64,000 nt of DNA from Pseudonocardia phyllosphaerae (lineage in GTDB: Bacteria > Actinomycetota > Actinomycetes > Mycobacteriales > Pseudonocardiaceae). A program made the translations under genes and the position numbers. Shown piece by piece: positions 1 to 7,890 of this stretch (its first letter is position 1; every line of letters begins with the position of its first letter). Location of the stretch: the NCBI RefSeq assembly GCF_046546475.1, contig NZ_JBKGXS010000006.1, positions 248,001-312,000 on the forward strand, read 5' to 3'. The notes beneath the pieces are model-generated. The model was not told the origin of the DNA. It saw only the letters and a list, made by a program, of their open reading frames with translations, and ran no database searches.

Positions 1-252
1 GCGGTCAACTCCCGCGGCATGGAGTGGCGCCGCGACCCCGTCCTGTTACGCGCCTACGGCCTCGCCACCCTGATCTGGGGCGTGATCTTCGTGGCCCGGG
101 TGATCGTGCAGGGGGCGCTCTACCTCGCCGACGCCGAGACCTGGCTGGGCGTGACCCGGCTGATCATGGGCTACCCACTGATGGCCGTCGCGATCCTGGC
201 GACCGTGCTGATCGTGCGCCGCGCGGAGAACCGGCGCCCCGCCGCGCACTGA
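1..252 (+). CDS. DUF3159 family membrane protein, C-terminal part
   Basis: The reading frame is open from the first base, so the gene begins before the window; only the last 83 codons are present. Two hydrophobic segments are visible (around LIWGVIFVARVIVQGALYLA and LMAVAILATVLIV), separated by the short motif LGVTRLIMGYPL, and the protein ends in a basic tail. This resembles the end of DUF3159 proteins, integral membrane proteins of unknown function. In M. tuberculosis a DUF3159 gene (Rv2693c) lies next to ceoB/ceoC, which matches the neighbours here. The function is unknown and the family call rests on the C-terminus and context. Confidence 0.7.
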   Translation, partial: AVNSRGMEWRRDPVLLRAYGLATLIWGVIFVARVIVQGALYLADAETWLGVTRLIMGYPLMAVAILATVLIVRRAENRRPAAH

Positions 253-303
253 GCAGCGGCCGCGCCCCGGCCCGCACGAGCACCGGCCTCACCGGCACCG
301 GCC

Positions 304-957
304 TCACATGAGGGCCGCGCGGATCTCCTCCTCGACCGCCGCGGTCGCCACGAACAGCAGCTCGTCGCCCGGCTCCAGCGCGTCGTCGGGCTGCGGGACG
401 ATCACCCGGCCGCCGCGCAGGATGGTCACCAGCGCCGAGTCCGGCGGCAGTTCCAGGGTCCGCACCGGGCGCCCGGCCAGCGGCGTCGCCTCCGGCAGCG
501 TCACCTCGACCAGGTTCGCCTGCCCCTGGCGCAGCGTCAGCAGCCGCACCAGGTCGCCGACGGCCACGGCCTCCTCGACCAGCGCCGCCAGCAGCCGCGG
601 CGTCGACACCGCGACGTCGACACCCCAGTTCTCGCTGAACAGCCACTCGTTGCGCGGGTCGTTCACCCGGGCCACCACGCGTCGCACCCCGAACTCGGTC
701 TTCGCCAGCAGCGACACCACGAGGTTGACCTTGTCGTCGCCGGTCGCGGCGATCACGACGTCGCAGCCCTCGATGCCGGCCTCCTCCAGGGAAGCCAGCT
801 CGCAGGCGTCGGCGTTGACCCACTCGGCCTCGGGCACCGCGCCCGGGTCGATCTGGGCGAGGTCGCGCTCGATGAGCATCACCCGGTGCTCGGACTCGAC
901 GAGCTCGAGAGCGATGGAGCGGCCGACCGCACCCGCCCCGGCGATCGCGACCCGCAT
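304..957 (-). CDS. ceoC: TrkA-type potassium uptake regulatory protein (second of pair)
   Basis: This 217-aa protein starts with MRVAIAGAGAVGRSIALEL, a Rossmann GxGxxG motif, followed by an acidic residue after the second strand (IERD). Residues 1-125 form a TrkA-N (RCK) NAD(H)-binding domain and roughly 140-217 a TrkA-C domain (LAGRPVRTLELPPDS, ELLFVAT). Such proteins are cytoplasmic gating subunits of Trk/Ktr potassium transporters. Its ATG overlaps the TGA of the upstream paralogue (TGATG), so the two are translationally coupled. No membrane subunit (TrkH) is encoded nearby. The pair matches Rv2691/Rv2692 of M. tuberculosis in order and orientation. Confidence 0.88.
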   Translation of the reverse strand: MRVAIAGAGAVGRSIALELVESEHRVMLIERDLAQIDPGAVPEAEWVNADACELASLEEAGIEGCDVVIAATGDDKVNLVVSLLAKTEFGVRRVVARVNDPRNEWLFSENWGVDVAVSTPRLLAALVEEAVAVGDLVRLLTLRQGQANLVEVTLPEATPLAGRPVRTLELPPDSALVTILRGGRVIVPQPDDALEPGDELLFVATAAVEEEIRAALM

Positions 958-1619
958 CAGTCCTCCTCCGGCGCCGCCGCGGCGGCCGCCGTCACGTCGC
1001 TGACCGTGCCCGAGATCGCCGACACGTAGACGGTGTCCTCGGCCTGCACGGTGGTGCCCTCGTCGGGCAGGACGCCGTGCCCGAACCGCACGATGAACGC
1101 CACCCGCGACCGCGTCTGCCGCTCCAGGCTGCGGATCGAGTGCCCGACCCACTCCTCGTTCAGCGGCAGCGGCAGCACCGCCACGGTGCCGGTCGGCTCC
1201 CGCCACGCGGTCGCGACGCCGTCGGGCAGCAGCATGCGCAGCAGCCGGTCGGTGGTCCACGGCACGGTCGCGACGGTCGGGATGCCGAGCCGCTCGTAGA
1301 CCGCGGCCCGCTTCGCGTCGTAGATCCGGGCGACGACCTTGCCGACGCCGTAGCTCTCCCGCGCCACCCGCGCGGCGATGATGTTCGAGTTGTCGCCGGA
1401 GGAGACGGCGGCGAACGCGTCGGCGTTCTCCAGGCCGGCCTCGTCGAGGACCGCCCGGTGGAAGCCGAACCCGACGACCTGGCGTCCCCGGAAGTCCGGG
1501 CCGAGCCTGCGGAAGGCCTGCGGGTCACGGTCGATGACCGCGACCTCGTGGCCCAGCCGCTCGAGGCCGGCGGCCAGGGATGCGCCCACCCGGCCACACC
1601 CCATGATCACGACGTGCAT
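957..1619 (-). CDS. ceoB: TrkA-type potassium uptake regulatory protein (first of pair)
   Basis: This 220-aa protein begins MHVVIMGCGRVGASLAAGLE, with the GxGxxG nucleotide-binding loop and the second-strand aspartate (VIDRD). A TrkA-N domain fills about residues 1-120 and a TrkA-C domain the rest. It is the first gene of a two-gene operon with the paralogue below. A Shine-Dalgarno sequence (GGAAGGA) sits about 10 nt before the ATG. Upstream, at 1664-1669, there is a TAGCGT hexamer on this strand that may be the -10 element of a leadered transcript. The role is likely potassium homeostasis by sensing NAD(H) or nucleotides; the ligand cannot be read from sequence. Confidence 0.88.
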   Translation of the reverse strand: MHVVIMGCGRVGASLAAGLERLGHEVAVIDRDPQAFRRLGPDFRGRQVVGFGFHRAVLDEAGLENADAFAAVSSGDNSNIIAARVARESYGVGKVVARIYDAKRAAVYERLGIPTVATVPWTTDRLLRMLLPDGVATAWREPTGTVAVLPLPLNEEWVGHSIRSLERQTRSRVAFIVRFGHGVLPDEGTTVQAEDTVYVSAISGTVSDVTAAAAAAPEED

Positions 1620-1708
1620 GGCTTCAGCAGGTCCTTCCGGCGGTCACTCGCTGTCGATCGGGCACGCTATCGCGTCGGTTCCGGGGCCGGGGCTTAGGCT
1701 TGCGCACC

Positions 1709-3829
1709 GTGTCCAAGCTCGCCGTCGCTCTGAAGCGGCTCGTCGTCGGACGACCGCAACGCAGCGACCGCCTGACCAGCACGCTGCTCCCGAAGCGGAT
1801 CGCCCTTCCGGTGTTCGCCTCCGACGCCATGTCGTCGGTCGCCTACGCCCCGGAGGAGATCTTCCTGACGCTCTCGGTCGCCGGCGTCGCGTCCTACGCG
1901 CTCTCGCCGTGGATCGGCCTCGCCGTCGTGATCGTGATGCTCACGGTGGTCGCCAGCTACCGGCAGAACGTGCACGCCTACCCCTCCGGCGGGGGCGACT
2001 ACGAGGTGACCACGGTCAACCTCGGCCGCACCGCCGGGCTGACCGTCGCCAGCGCACTGCTGGTCGACTACACGCTCACCGTCGCCGTGTCGATCTCCTC
2101 GGCCGCGGCGAACATCGGGGCGCTGGTCCCGGTCGTCGGCGAGCACAAGGTGCTGTTCTGCGTCTCGGCGATCGTGATCCTCACCGCGATCAACCTGCGT
2201 GGCCTGCGCGAGTCCGGTGCCGCGTTCGCGATCCCGGTGTACGCCTTCGTGTTCGGCGTCGCCGCAATGATCATCTGGGGTTTCACCCGGATCCTGATCC
2301 TCGGCGACGACGTCCGCGCCGCCAGCGCGAACCTGCACCTGGTGGCCGAGGGCAACGAGTTCACCGGACTCGCGCTGGTCCTGCTGGTGCTGCGCTCGTT
2401 CACCCAGGGGGCCGCGGCGCTGACCGGTGTCGAGGCGATCTCCAACGGGGTCCCGGCGTTCCGCAAGCCCAAGTCGAAGAACGCGGCGACGACGCTGCTG
2501 CTGCTCGGCGCCACCTCGATCGCCATGTTCCTGGGCCTGATCGCGCTGGCCATCACCACCGGCGCCAAGATCGCCGAGGACCCGGTGCGGCAGTTCCCGG
2601 ACGCCCCGCCCGGCTACCAGCAGCAGACGATGATCGCCCAGCTCGCCGACGCGGTGTTCGCCGACTTCCGGCCCGGCTTCTTCTTCGTCATCGTCATGAC
2701 GGCGCTGATCCTGGTGCTCGCGGCCAACACCGCGTTCAACGGCTTCCCGGTGCTCGGCTCGATCCTGTCCCAGGACCGCTACCTGCCGCGCCAGCTGCAC
2801 ACCCGCGGCGACCGGCTCGCGTTCTCCAACGGCATCCTCGCGCTGTCGGTGTTCGCGGTGCTGCTCGTCGTCGGGTTCCAGGCCGAGGTCACCAGGCTCA
2901 TTCCGCTTTACACCGTCGGCGTGTTCGTGTCGTTCACGCTGTCGCAAGCCGGGATGGTGCGGCACTGGAACCGGGAGCTGGAGCTGGGACCGGAGACCGC
3001 CGAGCGCCGCCGGATCCGCCGCAGCCAGGCGATCAACGGCTTCGGCACGATCATGACCGGGCTCGTCCTGGTCACCGTGCTGATCACCAAGTTCGCCCTC
3101 GGCGCCTGGATCGCAATCGTGGCGATGTCCGTGTTCTTCGTGCTCATGCTGATGATCCAGAAGCACTACGACCGGGTCGCCGCCGCGCTGGTCGCCGACG
3201 AGTCCGACGACGTCCTGCCCTCGCGCAACCACGCCGTCGTCCTGGTCTCGACGCTGCACAAGCCGACCCTGCGGGCGCTGGCCTACGCCCGCGCCACCCG
3301 CCCGGACATCCTCGAGGCCGTCACGGTCAACGTCGACGACTCCGAGACCAAGAAGCTCGTCGACCTGTGGCACACCCGCGGGATCCCGGTGCCGCTCAAG
3401 GTCATCGAGTCGCCGTACCGGGAGGTGACCCGGCCGGTCCTGGACTACGTCAAGCGGATCCGCACCGACTCCCCGCGCAACGTGGTCACCGTCTACATCC
3501 CCGAGTACGTCGTCGGGCACTGGTGGGAGCAGGTGCTGCACAACCAGAGCGCGCTGCGGCTCAAGACCCGGCTGCTGTTCCAGCCCGGAGTCATGGTCAC
3601 CAGCGTGCCGTGGCAGCTGCCGTCGTCGTCGCGGACACGGGCGCTGTCCCCGCTCGACGCGCCCGGCGCGTCCCGGCGCGGCTACCCGACCGCGGACACC
3701 GCCCCCGGCGGCCCCGGAGCCCCGGCCCCGGACAAGCCGGACCCGGCCGACCGCCGCGAGACCCGCCGCACCGACGGCTCCGGGCGCGGCACCGTCGGCA
3801 CCGGCGGGCCGGGCACGGGCCCCCGATGA
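1709..3829 (+). CDS. APC-superfamily amino acid permease
   Basis: The 706-aa product has an N-terminal amphipathic stretch, then about twelve hydrophobic segments in the first 480 residues, with the APC-type start region SVAYAPEEIFLTLSVAG. A soluble C-terminal domain of over 200 residues follows (NHAVVLVSTLHKPTLRALAY), a layout typical of the actinobacterial permeases related to Rv2690c. It is divergent from ceoB and its stop codon overlaps the ATG of the methyltransferase (ATGA). I chose GTG 1709: a TAGGCT hexamer ends 8 nt upstream and no ribosome site is visible, suggesting a leaderless mRNA. TTG 1700 is an alternative. The substrate is unknown; the tail after residue 640 is Pro/Gly/Arg-rich and unstructured. 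Confidence 0.85.
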   Translation: MSKLAVALKRLVVGRPQRSDRLTSTLLPKRIALPVFASDAMSSVAYAPEEIFLTLSVAGVASYALSPWIGLAVVIVMLTVVASYRQNVHAYPSGGGDYEVTTVNLGRTAGLTVASALLVDYTLTVAVSISSAAANIGALVPVVGEHKVLFCVSAIVILTAINLRGLRESGAAFAIPVYAFVFGVAAMIIWGFTRILILGDDVRAASANLHLVAEGNEFTGLALVLLVLRSFTQGAAALTGVEAISNGVPAFRKPKSKNAATTLLLLGATSIAMFLGLIALAITTGAKIAEDPVRQFPDAPPGYQQQTMIAQLADAVFADFRPGFFFVIVMTALILVLAANTAFNGFPVLGSILSQDRYLPRQLHTRGDRLAFSNGILALSVFAVLLVVGFQAEVTRLIPLYTVGVFVSFTLSQAGMVRHWNRELELGPETAERRRIRRSQAINGFGTIMTGLVLVTVLITKFALGAWIAIVAMSVFFVLMLMIQKHYDRVAAALVADESDDVLPSRNHAVVLVSTLHKPTLRALAYARATRPDILEAVTVNVDDSETKKLVDLWHTRGIPVPLKVIESPYREVTRPVLDYVKRIRTDSPRNVVTVYIPEYVVGHWWEQVLHNQSALRLKTRLLFQPGVMVTSVPWQLPSSSRTRALSPLDAPGASRRGYPTADTAPGGPGAPAPDKPDPADRRETRRTDGSGRGTVGTGGPGTGPR

Positions 3830-5058
3830 GCGGGCGCCGCCCGGACGCCGCCGATCCGCAGTCCGGGTGGACCGACCGGATGCTCGAGCTCGTCGTCGGA
3901 CCGGTCGCGCACGGTGGCCACTGCGTCGCCCGCGCAGGCGACGACGGCCGCCCCGCCGGGCCCGGCGCCGGCCGCGTCGTGTTCGTTCGGCACGCGCTGC
4001 CCGGGGAACGCGTGCACGCGGTCGTCACCGAGGACGGCGGGGGCGGTTTCTGCCGCGCCGACACCGTCACCGTGCTGGAGCCCTCACCGGACCGGGTCGA
4101 GCCGCCGTGCGTGTGGGCGGGTCCCGGCGGCTGCGGGGGCTGCGACTTCCAGCACGCCACGCCGTCCGCGCAGCGCGACCTCAAGACCGCGGTGCTGCGT
4201 GAGCAGCTGGAGCGGCTCGCCGGGAAGGCCGCGGAGCTCTCCCGGGTGCCGTTCGGCGACGTCGTGGTGGAGGAGCTGCCCGGCGGCCCGCTCGGCTGGC
4301 GGACCCGGGTCCGCCTCGCCGTCGACGACGCCGGGGTCCCCGGCCTGCGCGCGCACCGCAGCCACGACGTCTGCGAGATCGCCGACTGCCCGCTGGTTCC
4401 CGGCGACGCGCTCGAACCCGTTCTGGCGCAACGGTTCCGGCCGGGCGCCGACGTCGACGTGGCGGTGACCGGAGACGGCGTCGCCCGGGTCGACGCGCCC
4501 ACCACCGGGCACGCCGCGGGCCGCACCTGGGACCTCTCACCCGGCACGTTCTGGCAGGTCCACCCGGCGCTGGGGGACACCCTGGCCGGAGTGGTCGCCG
4601 ACTGGGCCGACGCCCCGGCCTGCGGCGTCGCCTGGGATCTCTACGGCGGCGTCGGGCTGCTCGGGTCGGTGCTGGCCCGCCAGGTCGGTCCCGGCGGGCG
4701 GGTGCTGGTCGTGGAGTCCTCGCCGTCGGCGGTGTCCGACGGCCGCGCCGCGCTGGCCGACCTGCCCCAGGTGGAGTTCGTGCAGGGCCGCGCCGAACGG
4801 GAGATCGCCCGGCTGCGCCCGGACCCCGACGTCGTCGTCACCGACCCGCCGCGGACCGGTCTCGGCCGTGCCGCGGTGCGCGACCTCGCCGCCCGCGCGC
4901 CCCACCGCGTCGTGCACGTGGCCTGCGACCCGGCCGCGCTCGGCCGCGACCTCGGGCTGTTCGCCGAGCACGGCTACCGGGTGGGGGCACTGCGGGCGTT
5001 CGACGCGTTCCCGATGACCCACCACATGGAGGCCGCGGCGCTGCTCGAACGGGCGTGA
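3826..5058 (+). CDS. TRAM-domain class I SAM-dependent RNA methyltransferase (TrmA/RlmD family)
   Basis: The 410-aa protein has an N-terminal TRAM-like RNA-binding region (residues 15-75), then a cysteine cluster CVWAGPGGCGGCDFQH, which fits the iron-sulfur motif of RlmD-type enzymes. The C-terminal Rossmann domain has DLYGGVGLLG as its SAM loop, VVTDPPRTGL as motif IV, and VACDPAALGRDL, which carries the catalytic cysteine. The family makes 5-methyluridine in tRNA or rRNA; which site is modified here cannot be told. It is coupled to the permease by a four-base overlap. The same pairing (Rv2689c/Rv2690c) exists in M. tuberculosis. A palindrome-free intergenic gap of 79 nt separates it from the small gene downstream. 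Confidence 0.88.
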   Translation: MSGRRPDAADPQSGWTDRMLELVVGPVAHGGHCVARAGDDGRPAGPGAGRVVFVRHALPGERVHAVVTEDGGGGFCRADTVTVLEPSPDRVEPPCVWAGPGGCGGCDFQHATPSAQRDLKTAVLREQLERLAGKAAELSRVPFGDVVVEELPGGPLGWRTRVRLAVDDAGVPGLRAHRSHDVCEIADCPLVPGDALEPVLAQRFRPGADVDVAVTGDGVARVDAPTTGHAAGRTWDLSPGTFWQVHPALGDTLAGVVADWADAPACGVAWDLYGGVGLLGSVLARQVGPGGRVLVVESSPSAVSDGRAALADLPQVEFVQGRAEREIARLRPDPDVVVTDPPRTGLGRAAVRDLAARAPHRVVHVACDPAALGRDLGLFAEHGYRVGALRAFDAFPMTHHMEAAALLERA

Positions 5059-5137
5059 GCGGCGTTTCCGCCGCCCGCACGTTCCGGCCGGTCGGTACGG
5101 TGACGGCCCGCCGAACGACGACACCAGGGGAGACACC

Positions 5138-5296
5138 GTGCCCGGCCTGATCCAGAAGATCCAGCAGTTCCTGCGCAGCCCGCAGGGTCAGAAGATGACC
5201 GAGCAGGCCAAGCGCTACGCCTCGGACCCGAAGAACCGGGCCAAGGCGCAGGAGATGCTGAAGAAGTTCCGCGGCGGGAGCGGCCCCAAGCACTGA
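5138..5296 (+). CDS. Conserved-looking small basic protein, 52 aa
   Basis: A GTG start is preceded by AGGGGAG at the right distance. The product begins MPGLIQKIQQFLRSPQGQKM and ends GGSGPKH; it is lysine- and glutamine-rich, strongly helical in appearance, and has no membrane segment or cysteines. Codon use is typical of the region, with GC third positions and no stop codons until TGA at 5294. The next gene starts 9 nt downstream, so the two may be co-transcribed. I do not recognise a function; similar short proteins occur in actinobacteria, but that is memory and not a search. Confidence 0.7.
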   Translation: MPGLIQKIQQFLRSPQGQKMTEQAKRYASDPKNRAKAQEMLKKFRGGSGPKH

Positions 5297-5305
5297 GCCG
5301 GCCCG

Positions 5306-6019
5306 ATGCCCACCGTCCTGCAGCTCTCGGATCTGCACAGCGGGCTGCCCGGATGGCGGCCCCGCGCCGAGCGGACGGTGGCCGGGGTGCGGGCGCTGGA
5401 CCCGGCGCCGGACGTCGTACTGGTGACCGGGGACGTCGCCGACGACGGCACCCCCGACCAGTACGCGGCGGCCGCGGACCTGCTCGACGGCCTCGATGCA
5501 CACCTGGTCCCCGGCAACCACGACGACCGCGCGGCGCTGGCCGCTGCGTTCGGTGAGGCCTCCGACCGGGTGCTGCAGCTCGACGGTGCGACGCTGGTGC
5601 TGCTCGACACGCTGGTGCCCGGGCACCACCACGGTGCCGTGTCCGCGGCCGGGCTGGACCTGCTCGCCGACGCCGCCCGCGACCCCGCGCCGCTGCTCGT
5701 CGCGCTGCACCACCCGCCGGTCCGCACCGGGCACCCGGTGCTCGACACCATGGGTGTGTTCGACCCCGGGCCCCTGGAACGGGTGCTCGCCACCCGCGCC
5801 GACGACACCGTCGTCGTCTGCGGGCACCAGCACACCCCGCTGACGACGACCTTCGCCGGCCACCCGCTCGTGCTCGCCCCGTCGGTCGCCCCGGCGACCG
5901 CGTGGCCCGGGCAGCCCGGCACCTCCGACCCGGCGACCGTGCCGCCGGGAGGGGTGCTGCACGTGCTCGGCGACGGCTCGGTGCGGAGCCGCTTCGTCTG
6001 CTGGGGTCCCGGTGTGTGA
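5306..6019 (+). CDS. Calcineurin-like metallophosphoesterase (CpdA-like)
   Basis: This 237-aa protein shows the full metallophosphoesterase signature in order: DLHSG (DxH) near residue 8, GDVADDG (GD) near 45, GNHDD near 70, a histidine pair in ALHHPPV, and GHQHTP near 173. These residues bind a dinuclear metal centre and hydrolyse phosphodiesters, for example cyclic nucleotides. There is no signal peptide, so it should be cytoplasmic. It follows the 52-aa gene after 9 nt. The natural substrate is unknown; the cAMP phosphodiesterase label is only by family resemblance. Confidence 0.85.
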   Translation: MPTVLQLSDLHSGLPGWRPRAERTVAGVRALDPAPDVVLVTGDVADDGTPDQYAAAADLLDGLDAHLVPGNHDDRAALAAAFGEASDRVLQLDGATLVLLDTLVPGHHHGAVSAAGLDLLADAARDPAPLLVALHHPPVRTGHPVLDTMGVFDPGPLERVLATRADDTVVVCGHQHTPLTTTFAGHPLVLAPSVAPATAWPGQPGTSDPATVPPGGVLHVLGDGSVRSRFVCWGPGV

Positions 6020-6078
6020 AACGATGCGGCCCCGATTCCCCGGGGGTCCGGCGGCCCGCTAGGGTAGGACCACCTCGA

Positions 6079-6107
6079 TTACTCCGGGGTGCATAATCGA
6101 ATAGTCT
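6079..6107 (+). promoter_or_regulatory. Probable promoter of the tRNA-Leu gene
   Basis: TTACTC at 6079-6084 and TAGTCT at 6102-6107 are separated by 17 bp, and the mature tRNA 5' end lies 12 nt after the second hexamer. This is a reasonable housekeeping sigma-70 type promoter. The flanking DNA is visibly richer in A+T than the surrounding genes. Confidence 0.5.
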
Positions 6108-6118
6108 GAATGCAGTAC

Positions 6119-6193
6119 GCCCCCGTAGCCCAATTGGCAGCAGGCAATGGATTCAAAATCCATAAAGTGTGGGTTCGAGTCCCACCGGGGGCA
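6119..6193 (+). tRNA. tRNA-Leu (anticodon CAA) with short variable loop
   Basis: A complete cloverleaf can be drawn by eye. The acceptor stem GCCCCCG/CGGGGGC is a perfect 7 bp. The D stem is GCC/GGC with GG in the loop. The anticodon stem ATGGA/TCCAT is 5 bp, with loop TTCAAAA giving anticodon CAA at 6154-6156. The T stem GTGGG/CCCAC is 5 bp with loop TTCGAGT. The discriminator base is A, as expected for leucine. CCA is not encoded. The variable loop is only AAAGT (5 nt), whereas textbook bacterial tRNA-Leu has a long variable arm (class II). The tRNA is intact, so nothing has been inserted into it. Identity as leucine follows from the anticodon and A73. Confidence 0.88.
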
Positions 6194-6236
6194 CTTTCCG
6201 GTCATTCCTGTCGGTGGTCGGGTGCACGATTTGCTC

Positions 6237-6992
6237 ATGTATCCGAAGCAGACCGTCGACCGCGCGCTCGCCCTTCTCCGTGCGGGGAACACCGTCACCG
6301 ATGTGGCACTCGTGATGAGGATCCCGAGGTCCACCGTCCAGCACTGGAAACTCGGCGACCGTCGTACCACGGATCCGGAACGGGCCGCCCGCTGTTTCCG
6401 CTGCCTCGGAACGGATGCGCCACCGGGCTATCCGTACCTGCTGGGTATGTATCTGGGAGACGGCCACATCGTGATCGGGCGCCGTGCGGTGCAGTCGCTG
6501 TCGGTGTTCGGCGACGACGCCTGGCCCGGAATCCTCGACGACGTCGAGGCCGCGATGCGGTCGGTCCTCGCTGATGCGGTCTGCCGGGTGCAACGCCCGG
6601 GGTGCACCGAGGTGAAGAGCTACTCGAAACACTGGATCTGCCTGTTCCCGCAGCACGGCCCCGGGATGAAACACACGCGCTCCATCACGCTGGAGCCCTG
6701 GCAGCAGTCCCTCGTCGACGCCGATCCCGGTGCGTTCCTGCGCGGTCTCTTCCATTCCGACGGCTGCCGTGCCACCAACCGGGTCCGCGCCCGCCGCCCG
6801 GACGGCACGATCCGCGAGTACAGCTACCCGCGCTGGTTCCTCTCCAACGCTTCGGAGGACATCTTCCGGCTCGCCGAGGCCGCCCTGGACCTGCTCGGCA
6901 TCGAGCACCGGCGCAACGGGCCGCGGTCGCTGTCGGTGGCCCGGCGGTCCGCGGTCGCGGCCCTGGACGCCGCGATCGGCCCGAAATCGTGA
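6237..6992 (+). CDS. LAGLIDADG homing-endonuclease-like protein with N-terminal helix-turn-helix
   Basis: The 251-aa product begins with a helix-turn-helix (VTDVALVMRIPRSTVQHWK, residues 19-37), then a CxxC pair (CFRC). Two LAGLIDADG-like helices follow: YLLGMYLGDGHI near residue 62 and FLRGLFHSDGCR near 168. Each ends in an acidic residue in the place of the catalytic aspartate. This arrangement fits a single-chain, two-motif LAGLIDADG endonuclease. It starts 44 nt after the tRNA-Leu and is free-standing: no intron or intein host is visible. ATG 6237 is the likely start; GTG 6222 is in frame. No strong ribosome site is seen. It sits between conserved genes, suggesting insertion. Whether it still cuts DNA is unknown. 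Confidence 0.75.
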   Translation: MYPKQTVDRALALLRAGNTVTDVALVMRIPRSTVQHWKLGDRRTTDPERAARCFRCLGTDAPPGYPYLLGMYLGDGHIVIGRRAVQSLSVFGDDAWPGILDDVEAAMRSVLADAVCRVQRPGCTEVKSYSKHWICLFPQHGPGMKHTRSITLEPWQQSLVDADPGAFLRGLFHSDGCRATNRVRARRPDGTIREYSYPRWFLSNASEDIFRLAEAALDLLGIEHRRNGPRSLSVARRSAVAALDAAIGPKS

Positions 6993-7148
6993 CCCCGTTC
7001 CGTTGAACGGCGATCTCGATCGTGTCATCCGCCTCCTCGATGGTCGTGTTTCCGCACACGAAATGCCGAAGTGGTTCGGCTGCAGGTCGACGGCGGCGGT
7101 ATCGTTGGTTCTCGGGTCATTCACCAGTTTGTTCGAAGGAGATCCCCG

Positions 7149-7784
7149 GTGACCGACAACGTTCCCGCAGAGACGCCGGCCGAGGACGGCCCGCAGCCCG
7201 GGTGGCGGGTGCTGGTCGTCGAGGACGAGGCGCTGATCCGCATGGACCTCGCCGAGATGCTCTCCGAGGAGGGCTACCAGATCGCCGGTGAGGCCGGCGA
7301 CGGCGAGACCGCGATCAGCCAGGCCCGCGAGCTGAAGCCCGACCTGGTCATCATGGACGTCAAGATGCCCAAGAAGGACGGCATCGAGGCCGCGTCGGTG
7401 ATCGTCGAGGAGAAGATCGCCCCGGTCGTCATGCTGACCGCGTTCAGCCAGCGCGACCTCATCGAGCGCGCCCGCGACGCCGGTGCCATGGCCTACCTGG
7501 TCAAGCCGTTCGCCCGGCACGAGCTGGTCCCGGCCATCGAGCTCGCCGTCTCCCGGTTCGCCGAGAAGAAGGCCCTCGAGGACGAGGTCGCCGAGCTCAA
7601 CGAGCGGTTCGAGACCCGCAAGGTCGTCGACCGCGCCAAGGGCCTGCTGATGACCCACCAGAAGATGAGCGAGCCCGAGGCGTTCCGCTGGATCCAGCGC
7701 ACCGCCATGGACCGCCGCACGACCATGAAGGCCGTGGCCGACGCCGTCGTCGACGGTCTGGCCCCGGCCAAGACCTCCTCCTGA
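7149..7784 (+). CDS. pdtaR: Two-component response regulator with ANTAR RNA-binding output domain
   Basis: The 211-aa protein carries a receiver domain (residues 18-135) with acidic pocket EDE near residue 25, phosphoacceptor D in VIMDVKMPKKDG, a Thr in MLTAF and a Lys in LVKPF. The C-terminal ANTAR domain follows (residues 150-205: KVVDRAKGLLMTHQKMSEPE, then AFRWIQRTAM). ANTAR proteins act as antiterminators by binding paired RNA hairpins. The closest known homologue is Rv1626 (PdtaR), whose kinase PdtaS is encoded elsewhere; no kinase is present here. GTG 7149 is preceded by GAAGGAG at good spacing, which decides this start over upstream in-frame codons. Confidence 0.93.
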   Translation: MTDNVPAETPAEDGPQPGWRVLVVEDEALIRMDLAEMLSEEGYQIAGEAGDGETAISQARELKPDLVIMDVKMPKKDGIEAASVIVEEKIAPVVMLTAFSQRDLIERARDAGAMAYLVKPFARHELVPAIELAVSRFAEKKALEDEVAELNERFETRKVVDRAKGLLMTHQKMSEPEAFRWIQRTAMDRRTTMKAVADAVVDGLAPAKTSS

Positions 7785-7831
7785 GCGAGCGAGGCACCGC
7801 AGCGTCCCGAGCGCCGCACCACCACCACACG

Positions 7832-7860
7832 AAGGCCCCGCCGCATCGCGGCGGGGCCTT
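7832..7860. terminator. Bidirectional intrinsic-type terminator hairpin
   Basis: A perfect 13-bp stem (7832-7844 with 7848-7860) closes a three-base loop, ATC. It lies between the convergent pdtaR and substrate-binding-protein genes. There is no strong T-run, which is common for actinobacterial terminators. Confidence 0.8.
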
Positions 7861-7890
7861 CGTCGTGGACGGGGCGGCTCGTGGCCGTGG

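Noticed and set aside
1378..3825. Long plus-strand frame running into the RNA methyltransferase
   Set aside because: It is an arginine- and proline-rich shadow of the permease in another frame; the methyltransferase starts at ATG 3826 with an overlap to the permease stop.
6147..6236. Upstream extension of the endonuclease frame into the tRNA
   Set aside because: The extension begins within the tRNA anticodon stem and adds residues without any homology pattern; ATG 6237 fits the helix-turn-helix start.
6119..7148. Group I intron or split tRNA hosting the endonuclease
   Set aside because: The tRNA folds completely without interruption and the endonuclease lies outside it, so no intron is needed.
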